Made by a program: the position numbers and the translations under genes. A stretch of DNA of 64,000 bases from Lates calcarifer (Eukaryota > Chordata > Actinopteri > Centropomidae): NCBI RefSeq assembly GCF_001640805.2, contig NC_066856.1, positions 15,723,087 through 15,787,086 on the forward strand. Reading direction: 5' to 3'. A model generated the notes under the pieces. It made no database searches and was not told where the DNA came from. It saw only the letters and a list, made by a program, of their open reading frames with translations. Of this stretch, positions 28,901 to 42,071 are shown piece after piece; within the stretch, counting starts at the first letter, position 1; every line of letters begins with the position of its first letter.

Positions 28901-29141
28901 AAACATTTAAGGTAATACTTTTTTAACATTACCCATCAAGCATATGGAAAACTATGCCCTAAACAGTCCTCACCATGCTACATCCCCCTCTTCTAAATTG
29001 GCTCTATACCAGGTTTTCATAGTGTCAAACACTACACCAAAGTGAATGAACTGCCATTTTTAAGCTATTGTATCACTGTTTTTTAATGGTTTTAATTTAG
29101 AATTGATGGTAATAACATCACTTCTCCATGGGGGCGTTTTG

Positions 29142-29160
29142 AAAAAAAAAAAAAAAAAAA
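29142..29160 (+). repeat. poly-A run (19 A)
   Basis: A pure A run preceded by GGGGGCGTTTTG. It could be the tail of an old retroposon, but I find no matching target duplication or recognisable body upstream. Confidence 0.9.
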
Positions 29161-29988
29161 TCTCTATTGGATCTTAATGTTCAGCTGCATTCACCCGCTA
29201 GTGTCCAAAGGGGGTATGTTCATCAAAACCCAACTGTGTCTCCAGATGCTACATTCTTTATCCCTCTGCCGGTAATCAATATGAGTGCTGAAGTATGCTG
29301 GTTTGTGCTGTTAGGGTCGTGTTTACTATGCAGTGTATATAGCAGACACAAATCTCTAGTTGCTGGCATAGAGAATTCTCTTTGAACAACATAGAGGAAG
29401 CAGAAACTGATAGTGCTGCTATTCTGTAGTTTACTGTTTCAGTAAATGCTGCAATTGTTCTTTATCCATATATATACGGTATACAGTAATGTTAACACAA
29501 CACATAGTATGGGAAGATGTGATAATACTATGGAAGTATGCTTTGATAATCATTCCATGGTTTTCAATGGCTGGATCCTAGTATAATTTTGATATTTCAC
29601 AATATGAATATGACGTCTTAGCAAATGAAACATTACAGCCTAGGTTTGTTTCAAAAGGCTGAGTTTGGTTTTGGATTTGATTATGTAATCCCCTCTCCTT
29701 CTGTGTTTCCTGGTTCAGGAATATTATTTGTTCTACGGATGTCACAGTCTCTCAAATCACAGTAGTTACTGTCTTGTGCATTAACACTGATATGGTGGAA
29801 ATTACTGTAATTGTGCTCATGTTATTTTCTTGCCACTAGGGAGCTGTGCTGGGATTAGAAACACATTAAAGACATAATTCAGTTAGTCCAGTTGCAGCAT
29901 AATATCTCCCCATAAAACCACAGCTTGTAGTAAATTTCATATTCTTTTCCATAGAGTGCAGATTTGAGAACCCTCTGACTGTGCAATT

Positions 29989-29992
<4 letters not shown>

Positions 29993-30025
<33 letters not shown>
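29993..30025. repeat. (TA)n microsatellite, 33 bp
   Basis: Uninterrupted TA alternation, self-complementary and likely polymorphic. Confidence 0.97.
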
Positions 30026-30028
<3 letters not shown>

Positions 30029-32329
30029 AAACTATCCCAGTGTATCACATATTTCCAACGCACACTTGAAAAAGTCAGTGGCTAGAGGAGGCTGTTATAA
30101 AGTGGTGTTGAGTAGAATTGAACTTTTATCAGGCTCTGTGCACAGCAAAGACCATGCAGCAACAGCTACAGAGGTCTCTAACACTGTCAACACTCAGGGC
30201 AAAGGGCCACTAATATCAGCTTTAGAGGGAGTGATTAGTGTTGTATAACAACTATAGCAGCACTCCCTTGTAGATACATTGAGGCCATTTTCTGCTATAG
30301 GATTGTGAAAATCTTATAGTCTTTCTTAATCCACAAGAGAAGCTCATGAAATATTTATGCGGTAAACAACAGGATGTATAATTATCATCAAACACAAGAG
30401 TACACAATGGCTGCAATCAAGGCACTTCTGTCTCTCTGTCAGTCAACCCAGGGAAAGGTTAAGTTTCCCTCCTACTCCACTAATTTCTGCTGACCTTTCT
30501 GGGGTGACGTCTCAAACCCAGCAAAGTTCCTCCAAATTTCTCGACACTTATTAAATCACACAGAATACAATCAGGACTGGGGCTGTCTAAAAATAAACAG
30601 TCTCCTGATGGTGTCTGCACAATACTCCACCGAATCCTACACAAGAAAGGGAGCCCTTAACAAATTCATCTGAAAAAAAGTGTTGCCTGGATAAGATGAT
30701 GACACATCCTGACACATTACTATGACACTGGCAAAGATCCGAAGCAGGAGGCGAGACTTGAAAGCACAACAAGGCTACAGAAAACCATCTTGAGAATTTA
30801 CATGGAGTATTTCTGTTGCTTTTAATGTGTTGATTTCCCACACGAGACAGCATGATTCAGCACTGCTCGGAAATGCTTTGCATTTTTACCTCGCTTCAGA
30901 AACAGTTTGTTGGGGAAATGAGGTATCGCAGTGGTTACAAATGTGGTGCAGAATTGTCATTTCTGATCAGAACTGTAAAAATATGCATCAGTGCACATAC
31001 AATGAATACTTGTTTTGTCTGTTTTGAGAAGCTGGGTGATACTGCATATGAGGAAATGAGGTCAAAAATTCAAAGATATATAACAGAGTAGAGTGCAGGC
31101 TGAGTTATAGATTCCTAATGACCTTATATATTGTAACTAGAACCTATATTGTCCTCACCTGGAGTGAAGAGATATTTTATTATCAAGATGAGCTTTCCAA
31201 TAATCTTAAAAGATAATAGAGAGTAAATGTCATAGCACTGCTTTGGGCAATGAATTTAGGACTTTATTCACCATTATTATCTCTGAATGGGACATCTTTC
31301 CAATATCAGTCATCCTAACATACAGTATCTAATGGGTTGTTATTTGCAGCTGCTGCAATTGAGTCTGGATCAATCTGTGGACTGACTATCATGAATCAAT
31401 ACATGCTGCAGAATTAGTACTCCAGTCTCCTCCTACAGTACCACCCTATGGCTCCTTTAGTATGCTTAATTTGTCAATTTTATTTAATTTATAAATTTTA
31501 TAGGGTGCAGTGTAAAAATGAAAAAGTTAAAAAATTAAAGGCAAAAAAATAAATAAATAAATAAAATGAATGTCTTAAGTCACAGGCCACACTGGATTTG
31601 CAATTGTCAGCTCAGAGTTAAATGTTTAGTGAAGTGAGAACCTAGCTTGGTGCAAATTGGCATTTTTACAGCGTGAACTAACGATATGAGTTTGAAGCTT
31701 GTGTTGAGTTATTAGCCTCTTACAGTATGTAATAAAACTAGACACAAGCACAGGTGGGTGTTATCAGCATATTTTTGCATTGTTGGCAAACAGTGGTGTA
31801 AGTGTCATCCTTGTGTAGCATGAGACATACTGACAAAGAGGCTGGAGTAGAATGATTTATACTATTAGTATTAGAAATGCAGTATCAACTGGTGCACTTG
31901 GGGCAAACTTAATTCACATCAGCTTATTTAAATCCCCTTTAAAAACACAGCTAAATGAGCTGAAAGGAGAGCCCAGCTCAGCTTCTCTATAAGGAAAAAA
32001 GCTCTTCTACAGAATATACAGAAGCACAGATTATATTATATAACCACAAATGTATTATATCCCAAATATGCTTTCAAGGGCTGACATTAGATATATACCC
32101 TCTATAGACCAAGCTTTTTAACCTAGACCATTTTTTCCCCTTTGTTGTATTTTCATATTTACCTATTTATTTAATTCATTTTCATTTTTTGTTTAAAAGT
32201 TTTGTAGTATTCAACCAATTACTAAACTAAATAAACAAAGAATATATTTAAGAACAAGCCAAATAAAATAGAAATTAATACTATGGCAGAAAGGTCCAAA
32301 TAAAACATATTTGCTTTAATGTTTGATAC

Positions 32330-32346
32330 TGTGTGTGTGTGTGTGT
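32330..32346. repeat. (TG)n microsatellite
   Basis: A short uninterrupted TG run. Confidence 0.9.
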
Positions 32347-32819
32347 TCACCTTCAGATAGCTGGAAGGCAGGGCCAATCCCAGCAACCCCTGTGGCACAT
32401 TTTTGGACCTGCTCAGGGCTATATTACGCTGCCTTGGGTAAAATAACTGTCTACTCACTATCCACACACCACTCAGAAAATATAATGACCCTCCAGTTGA
32501 TCTGAATTATTCCTTCACAGTGCTCTCCAGTCTTAAACCCCTACTTTTAAGGGCTTTTCAGCTGATTTTCACGACCACATCATAATGGAATCAGTCATAA
32601 AAGAAAATCAGAAGAGAATCACTCTTTTCAACCTTTCACTCCTTCTGTCTCATTTGAATCAGTGTTTTTTTCACTTCACTGCACTCCTGTCACAGCAAGA
32701 GGAAACTTGTTACTGTACTAAAACATGTCGGGACTTTGTGTTTTCTTAGTTAGAGTTAAAAAAAAAAAAAAAGATGGACATTTAGGCAAATAAGTCTATT
32801 TGCTAATAACTGGAGATGG

Positions 32820-32970
32820 TTAGCTGTTAGCCTGTTAACAAATGATACATGACACTTCAATTAGTGGGTCTTAGAGGTGTTGCTGGGCAATTTTTGTTAC
32901 CTCTAGACATAGCCTAGCTAGCCATTTTCCTCTATTTCTAGTCTCTAATGCTAAGCTAAGCTAACCTTTA
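32820..32970 (-). repeat. percomorph interspersed repeat, inverted copy
   Basis: In the reverse sense it contains GGTTAGCTTAGCTTAGCATT, then a segment related to GGCTAGC...TAGGCTATGTC, then CAAAAATTGCCCAGCAACAC and CTAATTGAAGTG. This is the same ordered backbone as the direct copy at 36392-36620, extended further 3'. The family is one I recall as abundant in percomorph fish. I cannot name it with confidence. Confidence 0.55.
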
Positions 32971-33280
32971 GCAAAAACCTGCAACCTGCAAACTTGTCAG
33001 TCCATGCCTTTAAATCTCTGAGAGTGGCAGTGTAGCACTGATAATAGGTCCAAACTGAAATTCCTGTTCAGCTACTTAAAGAATTACACCTGTTTGGACA
33101 TATGAAATACCACAACAGCTTTACAGGTAAATATTCATCACATATGTTTTCTATATTGTCAAGCTTTACTTTGACATGAACTCGAAGAGGATATATTTTT
33201 GCTTTGAGTGAACAAGAACAAGCTATTGGACTGCAGCTTGCACCAATGTAGTCCTCACAGTCACATTTTCTCCTCCTTAT

Positions 33281-33494
33281 CTAAACCGAGCGCAGTGGCC
33301 TTCCATCAGCTGCCAGCTTGGAGACGTCCCGCAGTGTCTCTGAATTGAAATTGATTAAAACAGCTCCTTCATTTTTTTTGGGGAGTTTGGAGTTTGGAGC
33401 ATTTTTTCCCACTGTAGACACTACAAATATTATTAAGGTGACCTTCTCTGTGTCCTCCCACTGGTGCACTTTAGAAAGTGTGAGCCAGAACTTA
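33281..33494 (-). other. unrecognised exon-like reading frame (B)
   Basis: A pyrimidine-rich tract ending GTACTGCCCAG precedes 33494, and the frame then stays open for 70 codons to a TAG at 33281. The translation is mixed and protein-like (starts KFWLTLSKVHQWED, ends ADGRPLRSV), but I recognise no domain. Entry needs two bases from an upstream exon. A plus-strand frame (33318-33560) also crosses it, no AATAAA is seen just downstream on this strand, and such a length is easily reached by chance. Probably not a gene. Confidence 0.12.
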
Positions 33495-33934
33495 CTGGGC
33501 AGTACAAATGGCAGCAAGCAGAGAGGTGAGGAAAGTAATAAAACTATGGCAATACAGTAAGCCTGACTGTGAATATATATATCTATATATATTTGCCTTG
33601 TTTCATTTTTCCAAATATGCATGTGGAGTTTCCATCTCTGTACTGTTGTGCCCACACTGTTTCTTATCATTACTGCAGAGTAAGTAACAGGACAGGTTAA
33701 TACACTGGCTGTCTGATATAGTGCAGCTCTTTGGTAGTTATTGCTTGGACAATTGGATGTTTAACGCCCATGCCTCCTTTGGTAGAATATGCATAAAAGA
33801 GTCAAAAGAGTTTTTAGAAGCACAATAGGCTCCCACTAATTACACCATGTGTTCTTTAAACACTGATCCTTGCAATTTGTGAATCACAGCGGTGTCACCT
33901 TCAACTTTTTCCTCCCCGCTGTTAACTCTTGTCG

Positions 33935-34239
33935 CTACACCATGTTTTTAATAGCGTCTCTAGCCATTTTCAACCTCTTCAACACCTCCTGTAGCACCTC
34001 ACCGCTCTTCTGTGTGCCTCCGGATGCTAACAGTCTCACTTGAAGGCAAATCTGTGTGTCAAAATCAAAGAGTAGCAAGTCTGGGTCCTCCACAAAAGAA
34101 GGGGGAATCAGCTTAGATGAGAGAGCAGAAGCCAGGGAGCGACAGGGAGAGAATATATGCAGTGCTTGTGTGCCTGCATATAGATAGATGGAGTTATATT
34201 GGTTGCTGCTTTGCCCATCTGCAATAACAGCTGGTGACA
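33935..34239 (-). other. unrecognised exon-like reading frame (A)
   Basis: This is the 3' part of the longest open frame in the window. An excellent acceptor (TTTTGTCTTTTATATCACAG) ends at 34240, and the frame then runs 100 codons to TAG at 33935. The predicted end is protein-like: a hydrophobic/acidic stretch SFVEDPDLLLFDFD, then an amphipathic helix-like tail VLQEVLKRLKMARDAIKN. I recognise no family. It needs one base from a preceding exon. An internal GCG/GTGAGG could act as a donor, but its phase would not fit frame B. A frame this long is about what chance gives in 64 kb. It could be a terminal exon of a minus-strand gene, a relic, or nothing. Confidence 0.2.
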
Positions 34240-36391
34240 CTGTGATATAAAAGACAAAAACAATTTGAGAAAAAGAAAAAGGCGAGAAATAAAGCCCAGA
34301 GGCATTTGTTCCTATTTCTCTAAGAACTAACTTTATGTTTTCACAGTAAACATTTGTATTGTGAATGTATAGGCTTCCCATAATGTATTGCTCTAATAAA
34401 TTCATTATATCCAATGTAGTTGAACACCTTGGATTTGTCTCTTATTTGTGATAAAGTGATATTGTTTTACCTCCATGAATGGGAGCTAAAATAAAGCCCA
34501 AATCTGGCAGGTCAATGACTTTGAACTCTTTTCATTGTTCAGCACAGTCAGGCTGATGTTACTGGATGTGAGTCTTATTTGTGGACATGCTGCCGTCCTG
34601 GGCACCTGAATCAGAGCTGTAACACAGAAGAAGTGGCTTGCCAGCAGATAAAGAGAAAGAGACAGACAGCTAAATAATCAGCCTGCAAAGAACCTGGCAG
34701 TGGAATGTAATTACTGAATGAACGGACAAAGCATCTGTCTCTGTGGAGGCTTTTGGTAGGGTCTCTGAGAATGGAGAGATGGGCAGGTGGAAACTGAGAA
34801 CGAGGTGGAACAAGGTGAAGGAATGAAGGGCAAAATAAGAGCAGGAGGCCACTGAGGGCGTCTCATCACAGTCTTTTTCTGTGTGTTCATGGACATGTAC
34901 ATTTGTTTGGGGACATATAGCAACAGAAAGACAACTTGTTTTATGCATATGTTTAGCTGGTAAAACTATACTGTAAGTCCCCCCTATTTTGCATTTAGAA
35001 GCAGTTTATAAACATACAATAAATTGTAACACTGTAATGTAACTGTTTGTTAATATATATATTAACTATAACATTTAATGCCCCCATAGATGCTTTAAAT
35101 AGTATTAATGGGTGCTATTTAGCCACTGATTTATCATTAAATGCTAAATAGGCTAAATATTTTATACCATTTTTAAGTTCTAAAAAAGTAATAAATGTAG
35201 CTTTCAGAAACCCTTTTCTTCTAGACTGATAAGTAAAATGCTGTTAATGCTTACACTTGCTATGTAGAGAAAGCAAAAACTTACATATAGCACCTTTAAT
35301 CATTCTAATCATTTCACCTCAGATTTAGCCAGAACAGTCTTCATAATATAAAACTGTGACCCAGTTTCACATGTTAACTGTACAAACTCTTAGTTGAGTG
35401 AATTGCTTCTATTTCTTTTGTGTGTTTCTGAACAAAGTATGCACCTTAGTGGTTTGTTTTGTATGAGGAAGGTGAAAGGAGCATTTGGCTTTCATCTGAC
35501 CCTGTTCATTTCTACACCACTGAATAGTGTTCCTGAGACACTTACAAAATCCATACAGGCTGTCGGCTCGGCAAACACACATTCTGACCCATAAATTGTG
35601 AAAAATAATGACAGCTGTGGGTCAACTTTTTATGGTGAAATTTCTCTTGGTTGTGGTCTGCTCGAGGTGGTGTGTTGATTTTTCTTCTATCCTTACTATT
35701 GTTTCACACATTTGCATCCTATATTAGTTTCATTCTCTTAGTGAAGAATTAATTGGAAACTGAAATTGCTTTTCAAATTGTTTCAACTTGCATTGACTGA
35801 CCTAATTAGTTCAATGATTACACTCACTGGGAAGAGATCCCTGCCTAAACGATGTGACTAATTTGAATGAATATTTCAAACCCATGTCTGCAATTAATGT
35901 CATTTACATATGTAATGTGTCTGCTCGATTACTTAATTATGTTTATATTCCCTGATGATGTCACTGACAGGTGTCTTTTAGAGGATAAGACTCCAGCAGA
36001 TGTCCTAGTTCATACAAATGTTGCAATATATACAGAAACTATGGCTCTACCTGCAGTACTGAGCTGTCATGTGGCTCACGACGACGTTACATCTACCCCT
36101 GACAAATATATTCACTGTCATCCGCTGACTTGTCAGAAACTGACAGAAATGGATTTCCTTTGCAGTTAGTTCCCCATGGCACTGAAAAATGAAAAAAAAT
36201 AATAAGAAGAAATAATATAAACAAGTCTTTCTTCTATTTTAGTTATCTGCTCACAACATTTTTGGACTGTTGTTGTCAGAGATTGAGAAAAAAGTGCCCC
36301 TAAAAATCAGATGTGATGTTTTGGTTTTCAAGGAACATTATGGTTAAAACTTGTTTGTCATCTAGTATGCAAATGTGAAACAGGTGCTATA

Positions 36392-36620
36392 AAAGGAACA
36401 GTTCAGAGTTTTGGAAAACATCTAGTATGCTTTCTTGCAGAGAGTTAGATGAGAAGATCGATACCACTTTCATATCAGTCTGTTAAAATATTAAGCCAGA
36501 GCCTGTAGTTGGTTAGCTTATATATACATATCAGGATTTGCATGACTTAAACAAACAAAAGTATATTGTATTATAGGTACTTTATAGGTGCTGGAGCTTA
36601 TGCTAAGCTGAGCTACCAGT
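36392..36620 (+). repeat. percomorph interspersed repeat, direct copy
   Basis: The ordered strings AAAGGAACAGTTCAGAGTTT, CTTTCTTGCAGAGAGTTAGA, TGAGAAGATCGATACCACTT, CAGAGCCTGTAGTTGGTTAG and GAGCTTATGCTAAGCTGAGC match, in order, a short repeat I recall as very common in percomorph genomes. The element is truncated or diverged at the 3' end and abuts an hAT-type end. Confidence 0.6.
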
Positions 36621-36654
36621 ATAATCAACAGTCGGTTTTTGGTTGACCTGGTAA

Positions 36655-36732
36655 CAACTCAGAGTTGATGGATCACAAGTAGACATAGCTTCACTTTAAG
36701 GGGTCACAAGCCAAAAAGATTAGGAACCACTG
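36655..36732 (-). mobile_element. hAT-type transposon end fragment
   Basis: Read on the minus strand from 36732 it begins CAGTGGTTCCTAATCTTTTT and continues GGCTTGTGACCCCTTAAAGT, the terminal sequence of widespread fish hAT non-autonomous elements. No opposite end or target duplication is visible, so it is a fragment. Confidence 0.65.
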
Positions 36733-37913
36733 GTTTATGGGATGTGTTTTTAAAACTTGTGTATGAAATATCCTACCCTGAACTCTGCTTTCATATTTCT
36801 GCAAGCTGCAGTGCACTGTAAACACTCACCAGTCACTAAAATGAGTAATAAACATAATTCAGAGAAACATATTACCATTAAGAGGCAGGGGAATCAATAA
36901 GTGAGCGAAATGAATATTCTCTGACAATACAAGACCAGGCTACTTGAGGGGTACAGGTGCTTCATAATAAATGGAAGAAATTTTTATTTTTAGGTTTTCA
37001 ATAAACAAGGCAGAAATCTAAACATCCTTGCCTAGTGATGAGTGTACGCTCATGATGTTTATTAGAGAAAGTGGATGGAAACAGAAGTAAAGGCTGTAAT
37101 AGCCTGCTGTATCTGCGGGAACACACAGCAATGAGGTCCTTGATTTCCTCTGATGTCAAAACCTGGAGGAAAAATCAATATGAAGAATGAAGCCTTATTT
37201 ACACACGCCACCTGATAGACTGTGGCTCACTGCAAGATGTCAACAAGCTATTAATGTTTCAGGAGAAGATTGCTTTTTGAGGCTAAGTGGGGAATTAAAT
37301 GATGGGAGTTCTATTTTTACCCATAAGCACACTGGTGAGTAGGGCTACATTTTAGCTAGACAGATGTTTTTGTCTTTTTTTTCCAACTCAGATTTAGCTT
37401 AGAGGGCTTCTGTAGCCTAAGTGTAATCAGACAGACATTCGCCATTCTTAATCTCAATCTGGCATGCATGCATGCAATTGTGTTCGGGGGATGTGTACAC
37501 ATACACAAACACACAATTGGGATTATCTCCTATATGGGTTGAGTGCACTGTATGTCACATACTGATAAACCAACAGCTGAGATGGTAATAAAGTGCAGCA
37601 AAGAAAGAAAATGATAAATGTCTGCATTACTTTATCCTAATTAGAAAAGTTATGCAGAACAAAATTCCACAGAGGCAGACAACATTTAAATAACTCAGTG
37701 AAACTCTCCAAATGAAAAGCCCCAAGTCTGTCCATATGCTGTAGTCAGTTAAGGATTCCCTGTCAGGCTCAATCAAAGTTTGAATGTGGAGCAGAATACA
37801 TTTTCGCCATCACCAACAGTCCCTCGCTACCCCTGAGTGAACCGTTTGTTGAGAGAAACATAAAAGGTTTGCTCAGTGGACATGTTTTTGCCCTCAGGGG
37901 TACACAAACTCAA

Positions 37914-37933
37914 TAGCTAGCTAGCTAGCTAGC
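37914..37933. repeat. (TAGC)5 tetranucleotide array
   Basis: Five perfect TAGC units. The string is self-complementary. Confidence 0.95.
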
Positions 37934-38853
37934 CGTCTCTACTTGAGTGCACCTGTGCTTTCCTAGTGGCAGACACTGAAAATTGAGGTCATGATCCTCG
38001 TGAGTATGTGAGTCAAGATGCCTGTGTGTTGAAATATCTCTATTTTTTCCTCAGTCTCAGGTTACATCTCCTTGAAATATCCATTCAGCTTATTTCTATA
38101 TCTTCTTATCTTATATGTCTAATTCTCTTTGTGTACATTCTCTTTTTTGTATACTGTGGAATCAATACTGCAGTATTGCATCAGTTTACAATGTATATCT
38201 GAACTTGAATCTCTATTTATACATTGAATTACACTGATATGATCCACTAATCAAACGAAACAGGATGTGCCAGAGCAAAGAGGTAAATATTTATGTACAT
38301 ACAAGATATCATTTTCTTGATTTTTAATGAATTAGCAAAACCATTCTATAAATCTATTTTTCTCTGACAGGCTAAATGAAGATGTGTAATAAAGGGAACT
38401 ATTTCACCCTTTCAGTCTGACTTTGTAAGTAAATTAAGGATTGGTGTCAGATGCAGTCCTCCCCACAGAAAAAAAAAAAAACAACAACAAAAAAACTAAT
38501 TGAAATGTAACTTATTCAAGTCCAAACTGTGTCCTAAAGAGCACCTGCAGTAAGCGAGTCGAGCGCTCTGTCCAGACAAAGCAGACCAACATCAAATATT
38601 TTACTTTTCTCCAGCCTTTAGCATCCTTCTGTATGAAGTGATCACAGGTTATCCGGGCTAGTAAACATTAATTTGTGTGCTGAGGTGATGAGACTCTATT
38701 AAACTTCAAAGTTTTTAAACCTCTGACTGCTGTCTTGAACTGGTTTATGAACATGGACAGAGTATGAAACAACAAGCCCCTGGGCACAGGCATCTAACAG
38801 GAGCCCCACTGCTCCTACCAATGATGCAGCCAGATTGAAAGAGATACAAAATT

Positions 38854-38955
38854 TGGTCTCATTTTGTGTCTTTTCTGTGGTCATTCTACACCTCTTTGTA
38901 GTTGATTTGCGTCTCTTTTTTTGGTTAGTTTGTTGTCTCTTTGTAGTCGTTCATT
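38854..38955 (-). repeat. degenerate minisatellite, about 23-bp unit
   Basis: About four units related to TTTTGTGTCTCTTTGTAGTC lie in a row. Flanks with GGAGCCCC(A/T) and CCCCTGGG(C/T) strings (38770-38815 and 39000-39025) suggest the array is part of a larger dispersed repeat that I recall from other fish genomes. Confidence 0.6.
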
Positions 38956-41900
38956 GACTTTCCAATAACAAACTTTAAGACTAATTTCAAAGAGAGGTTC
39001 AGGAGCCCCTGGGTGTGTGCCCAGTAGTTCAGTAATCCTTCCATGCTTCTGAAAAGTGTCTTTATGCAGGTATAGTCAAAGCAATATCTAAGGTGCCAAT
39101 AAACTTGCAAATATGCCCGTTACTACACAGCAGGTACAGCACAGTATATCATGTCTGTTGAGACTGTGGTTTTCAAAGTGTCAATGCATAAAAACTGGTC
39201 CTGAGCAGGTGAGAGACAGCTGAGGCCAGCAGGACGACAGCAAGAACAGCTGATCCCTGCAGAACCAGCTTGGAGCTGACCCAGATGAGGACGCTCCACT
39301 GTAATCGGGCTCCCTGAGGTAATCTAGGCAGGACATTATCTGCTTCGCTGCTTCTCTGCAGCATCTGGAGGCCTCTGCCACCTGCTCTGGAAGGCCTCAC
39401 GCCACTCCTCTGCCTCTTTTTATTTCAGGTTTGTTTGTTTACTTTTCTCTCTTGGACTCAGTGAAACATCACACGGCCACTTAGACATATCAGATATGTG
39501 CCTGAGAAACATGGATCGGGCCGTTGTCTCTGTTTGTCTGAACCCGTGTCTCCTCACTGAAGACTCTGCGTTCTGACAGTCTAGCTAACCAATAAATTAG
39601 GCACAGTGAGACTTCCATGCACTAATTATCATGAGGAGTTATTTAGCAGCAAACAAAAATGATCTCCCCAATTAGATATTTCCCATGCATGCTGTTCCTA
39701 CACTTATTATCTTCATGCCCTGGTCATTTCTAAATTACCAGTAGCGCTTGCTTTTGCATCTTAATGTTAAATTAATTAAGTGTGCCTTATAGGCTGCCTT
39801 TGGCAACTATGAATGTTTTCAAGTCTTTGTCTCTCTTTCCAAGTACAATCACAGTTTTAAACTCGACTAATTGACCTTTAAGACCTGCCCTGTGTTATTT
39901 TTATGTTTTATCTTTTGTACGTAATTATCTTTTTAATGTTGCTGTTGGTATTTTATAGTGTCCTTTGTCTGGTGGTGCTCTGCTGCTATTATTTGCTCTG
40001 CTACATGGACTATGTTTTGTGCTTTTTTTATGTTTCAGGGAGGTGAAGATAATTTTTCACCCTGGTGGGAGTGAAAAAAATCTGTTCTTTTCAGAATAGC
40101 TGATCAACTTGCCTTTCCATGTGGCATTTATTCAAGTTTCTGCTACTCTGCTTGTACAGTGAGGAAGAAACAAGTTAAAGGAGTACTGAAAAAAGGTATT
40201 GCAATGTCTTGCTATTTCCTGGTGACCTTTAAAGCATTTTCTTAAACTAATCTGATGCTGCCAGGTACCAGGCCACTATTGTGATGTTTTATTATCACTA
40301 TGATTAAGTTAACATGCACACACAAGTCAGAAAAGAAGGAAAATGTTACTATTAAATCTGCCTTTAAAGATCAAAAACTGTAAAAGTGGGATCTGTCTCT
40401 GTTCCATTCTCCTGTTCCTTCTCCAATCATTTTTATGTATATATGTGTGCGTTCGTGCATGTATTTATATTCATAATGTTTTATGGATCAACATTGTTGC
40501 ATTCTGCCAAAACATTTCAGCAACATTTCCATAATTGTATATATATGTACCCGAGAGACTCGCCATTATTTTCAGACAAGACAGAAACAAGCAGAAAACT
40601 AGCGAGTCATCTTTAGCATCTTCCTGCCTGGGGGTTCAAATTTAATGATGATGCTCTGCAAACGGATGTGAAAACTGTATTAATGCACCAAAAAGTTAAA
40701 CGTGATGGAACAAGCTCGTGTGGCCATGATGAGACTCACCGTTTTCTAAAATTATAGTTCAATAATAGAGAGTTTGGTGGGGGGATGCTGCTGCAGAAAA
40801 CTCTGACTTATTCCTTTTTAGGAAAACAACACGTATGTGTAACAGGAGCAGCAATGCTGAATCTATATGTAATCTAAAACGTGACTGAATGTAATTTGAT
40901 TAGATAATTGTATTGAATATGTAACTCGACCTGAAACAGAGGTGGCCTGGACGCTATCAGGTTGGCTGGATCGATATCTGCACACTGAGCTGACAAAGCA
41001 GCATAAACTCCACTTTCTTCCTGGAGTAAACATCTGAGATCCATCCTTCTGTGAGTTTAGGTTCTTCCTTATCAGACAGTGTGAACCTTATTTCCTTCTA
41101 AAAATAGAAAAAGTAGTTCCTCTGCAATTTTGTTTGCCCCCGATAAGGAAAAATGGAAGTGATTGCTGCTTAATTGGCCATTTTTAGGCTGCACTGACTC
41201 TGCTGTGAGATTATCCTTTACACAATCACATGCATTCACACCAACTCTCAGTCTCTGTCTTGTTTTCTATATTTATTCAAAGGTCAAAAAAGGAATAGTT
41301 ATTTACTGTGCAAAAATCACTGCTTTCTAACTTCTCTCAGTGCCTTCATTAGCATATTGTCAAGTTAAAAAGAACGACACACATAAGACCAAATGTTAAT
41401 GAAATATAGCTGAAGCAAAACTTAATCTGAAATTCTAAAAATACATTGAGGTCTCAGGATGTCAGTGAAGAGGACTCATTTAAGTGACGCTCTATAACTC
41501 AAATGGTTCCCATAATAGACAGTGGAAAGTCATTCAGCCTGACCCTATTCTTCAGATATGGGTTTAATTGCCCAGAATATGAAGTGTGAGATCCCTTCAC
41601 TTATCAAATTAACAGCTCAGAAAAGGACAGTAAAGTACTTAACGCTTGTTTCAGTAGAACGAGTTGTGCCAAAGGTAAGCTGTTTATCTGTTAAAGGGGG
41701 GGAGCAGGAGGAGAATGCCTCATTGAGGGAGTAGAACATGATGTAAATGCCAGTTTTAGTTTGGAGCTGCAGGTCGTATAGATACAGGGAAGAGAATCCA
41801 CATGAAAGGAGCTCTGAGTTAATAAAAATGTTGAGTCGCCTTTATTCCTGTGTGCTTACAGAAATTAAGCTTTGAGAGCAACAAAATATGCACATAAAAA

Positions 41901-42030
41901 CATTGATTCTATGTTATTAATTATTATGATCAAGACACAGAAGCACATGACAGAAAGAGGCAACAACAACAACAACATTATTTATCAGTCCTATATATGA
42001 GGTATCAGTCAAGGAAGCTAAATGGTGTAA

Positions 42031-42034
42031 TGTA

Positions 42035-42071
<37 letters not shown>

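Larger units (their letters stand above)
25931..36390. other. proposed ralyl intron 1, middle: no identified gene
   Basis: AT-rich DNA with a TA microsatellite, poly-A runs, an inverted copy of a percomorph repeat at 32820-32970 and two exon-like minus-strand frames near 33.3 and 34.0 kb that I cannot assign. An 18-bp palindrome (GTTAATATATATATTAAC) lies at 35049-35066. No other structure is supported. Confidence 0.55.

Noticed and set aside
29101..29165. Processed retrogene ending in poly-A
   Set aside because: No open or homologous coding sequence lies upstream of the A run, and no flanking duplication is visible.
33935..34414. 159-codon minus-strand frame taken as a whole gene
   Set aside because: A frame of this length is expected about once by chance in 64 kb of AT-rich DNA. 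Only the part after the acceptor looks protein-like, so I kept that as a low-confidence exon candidate.
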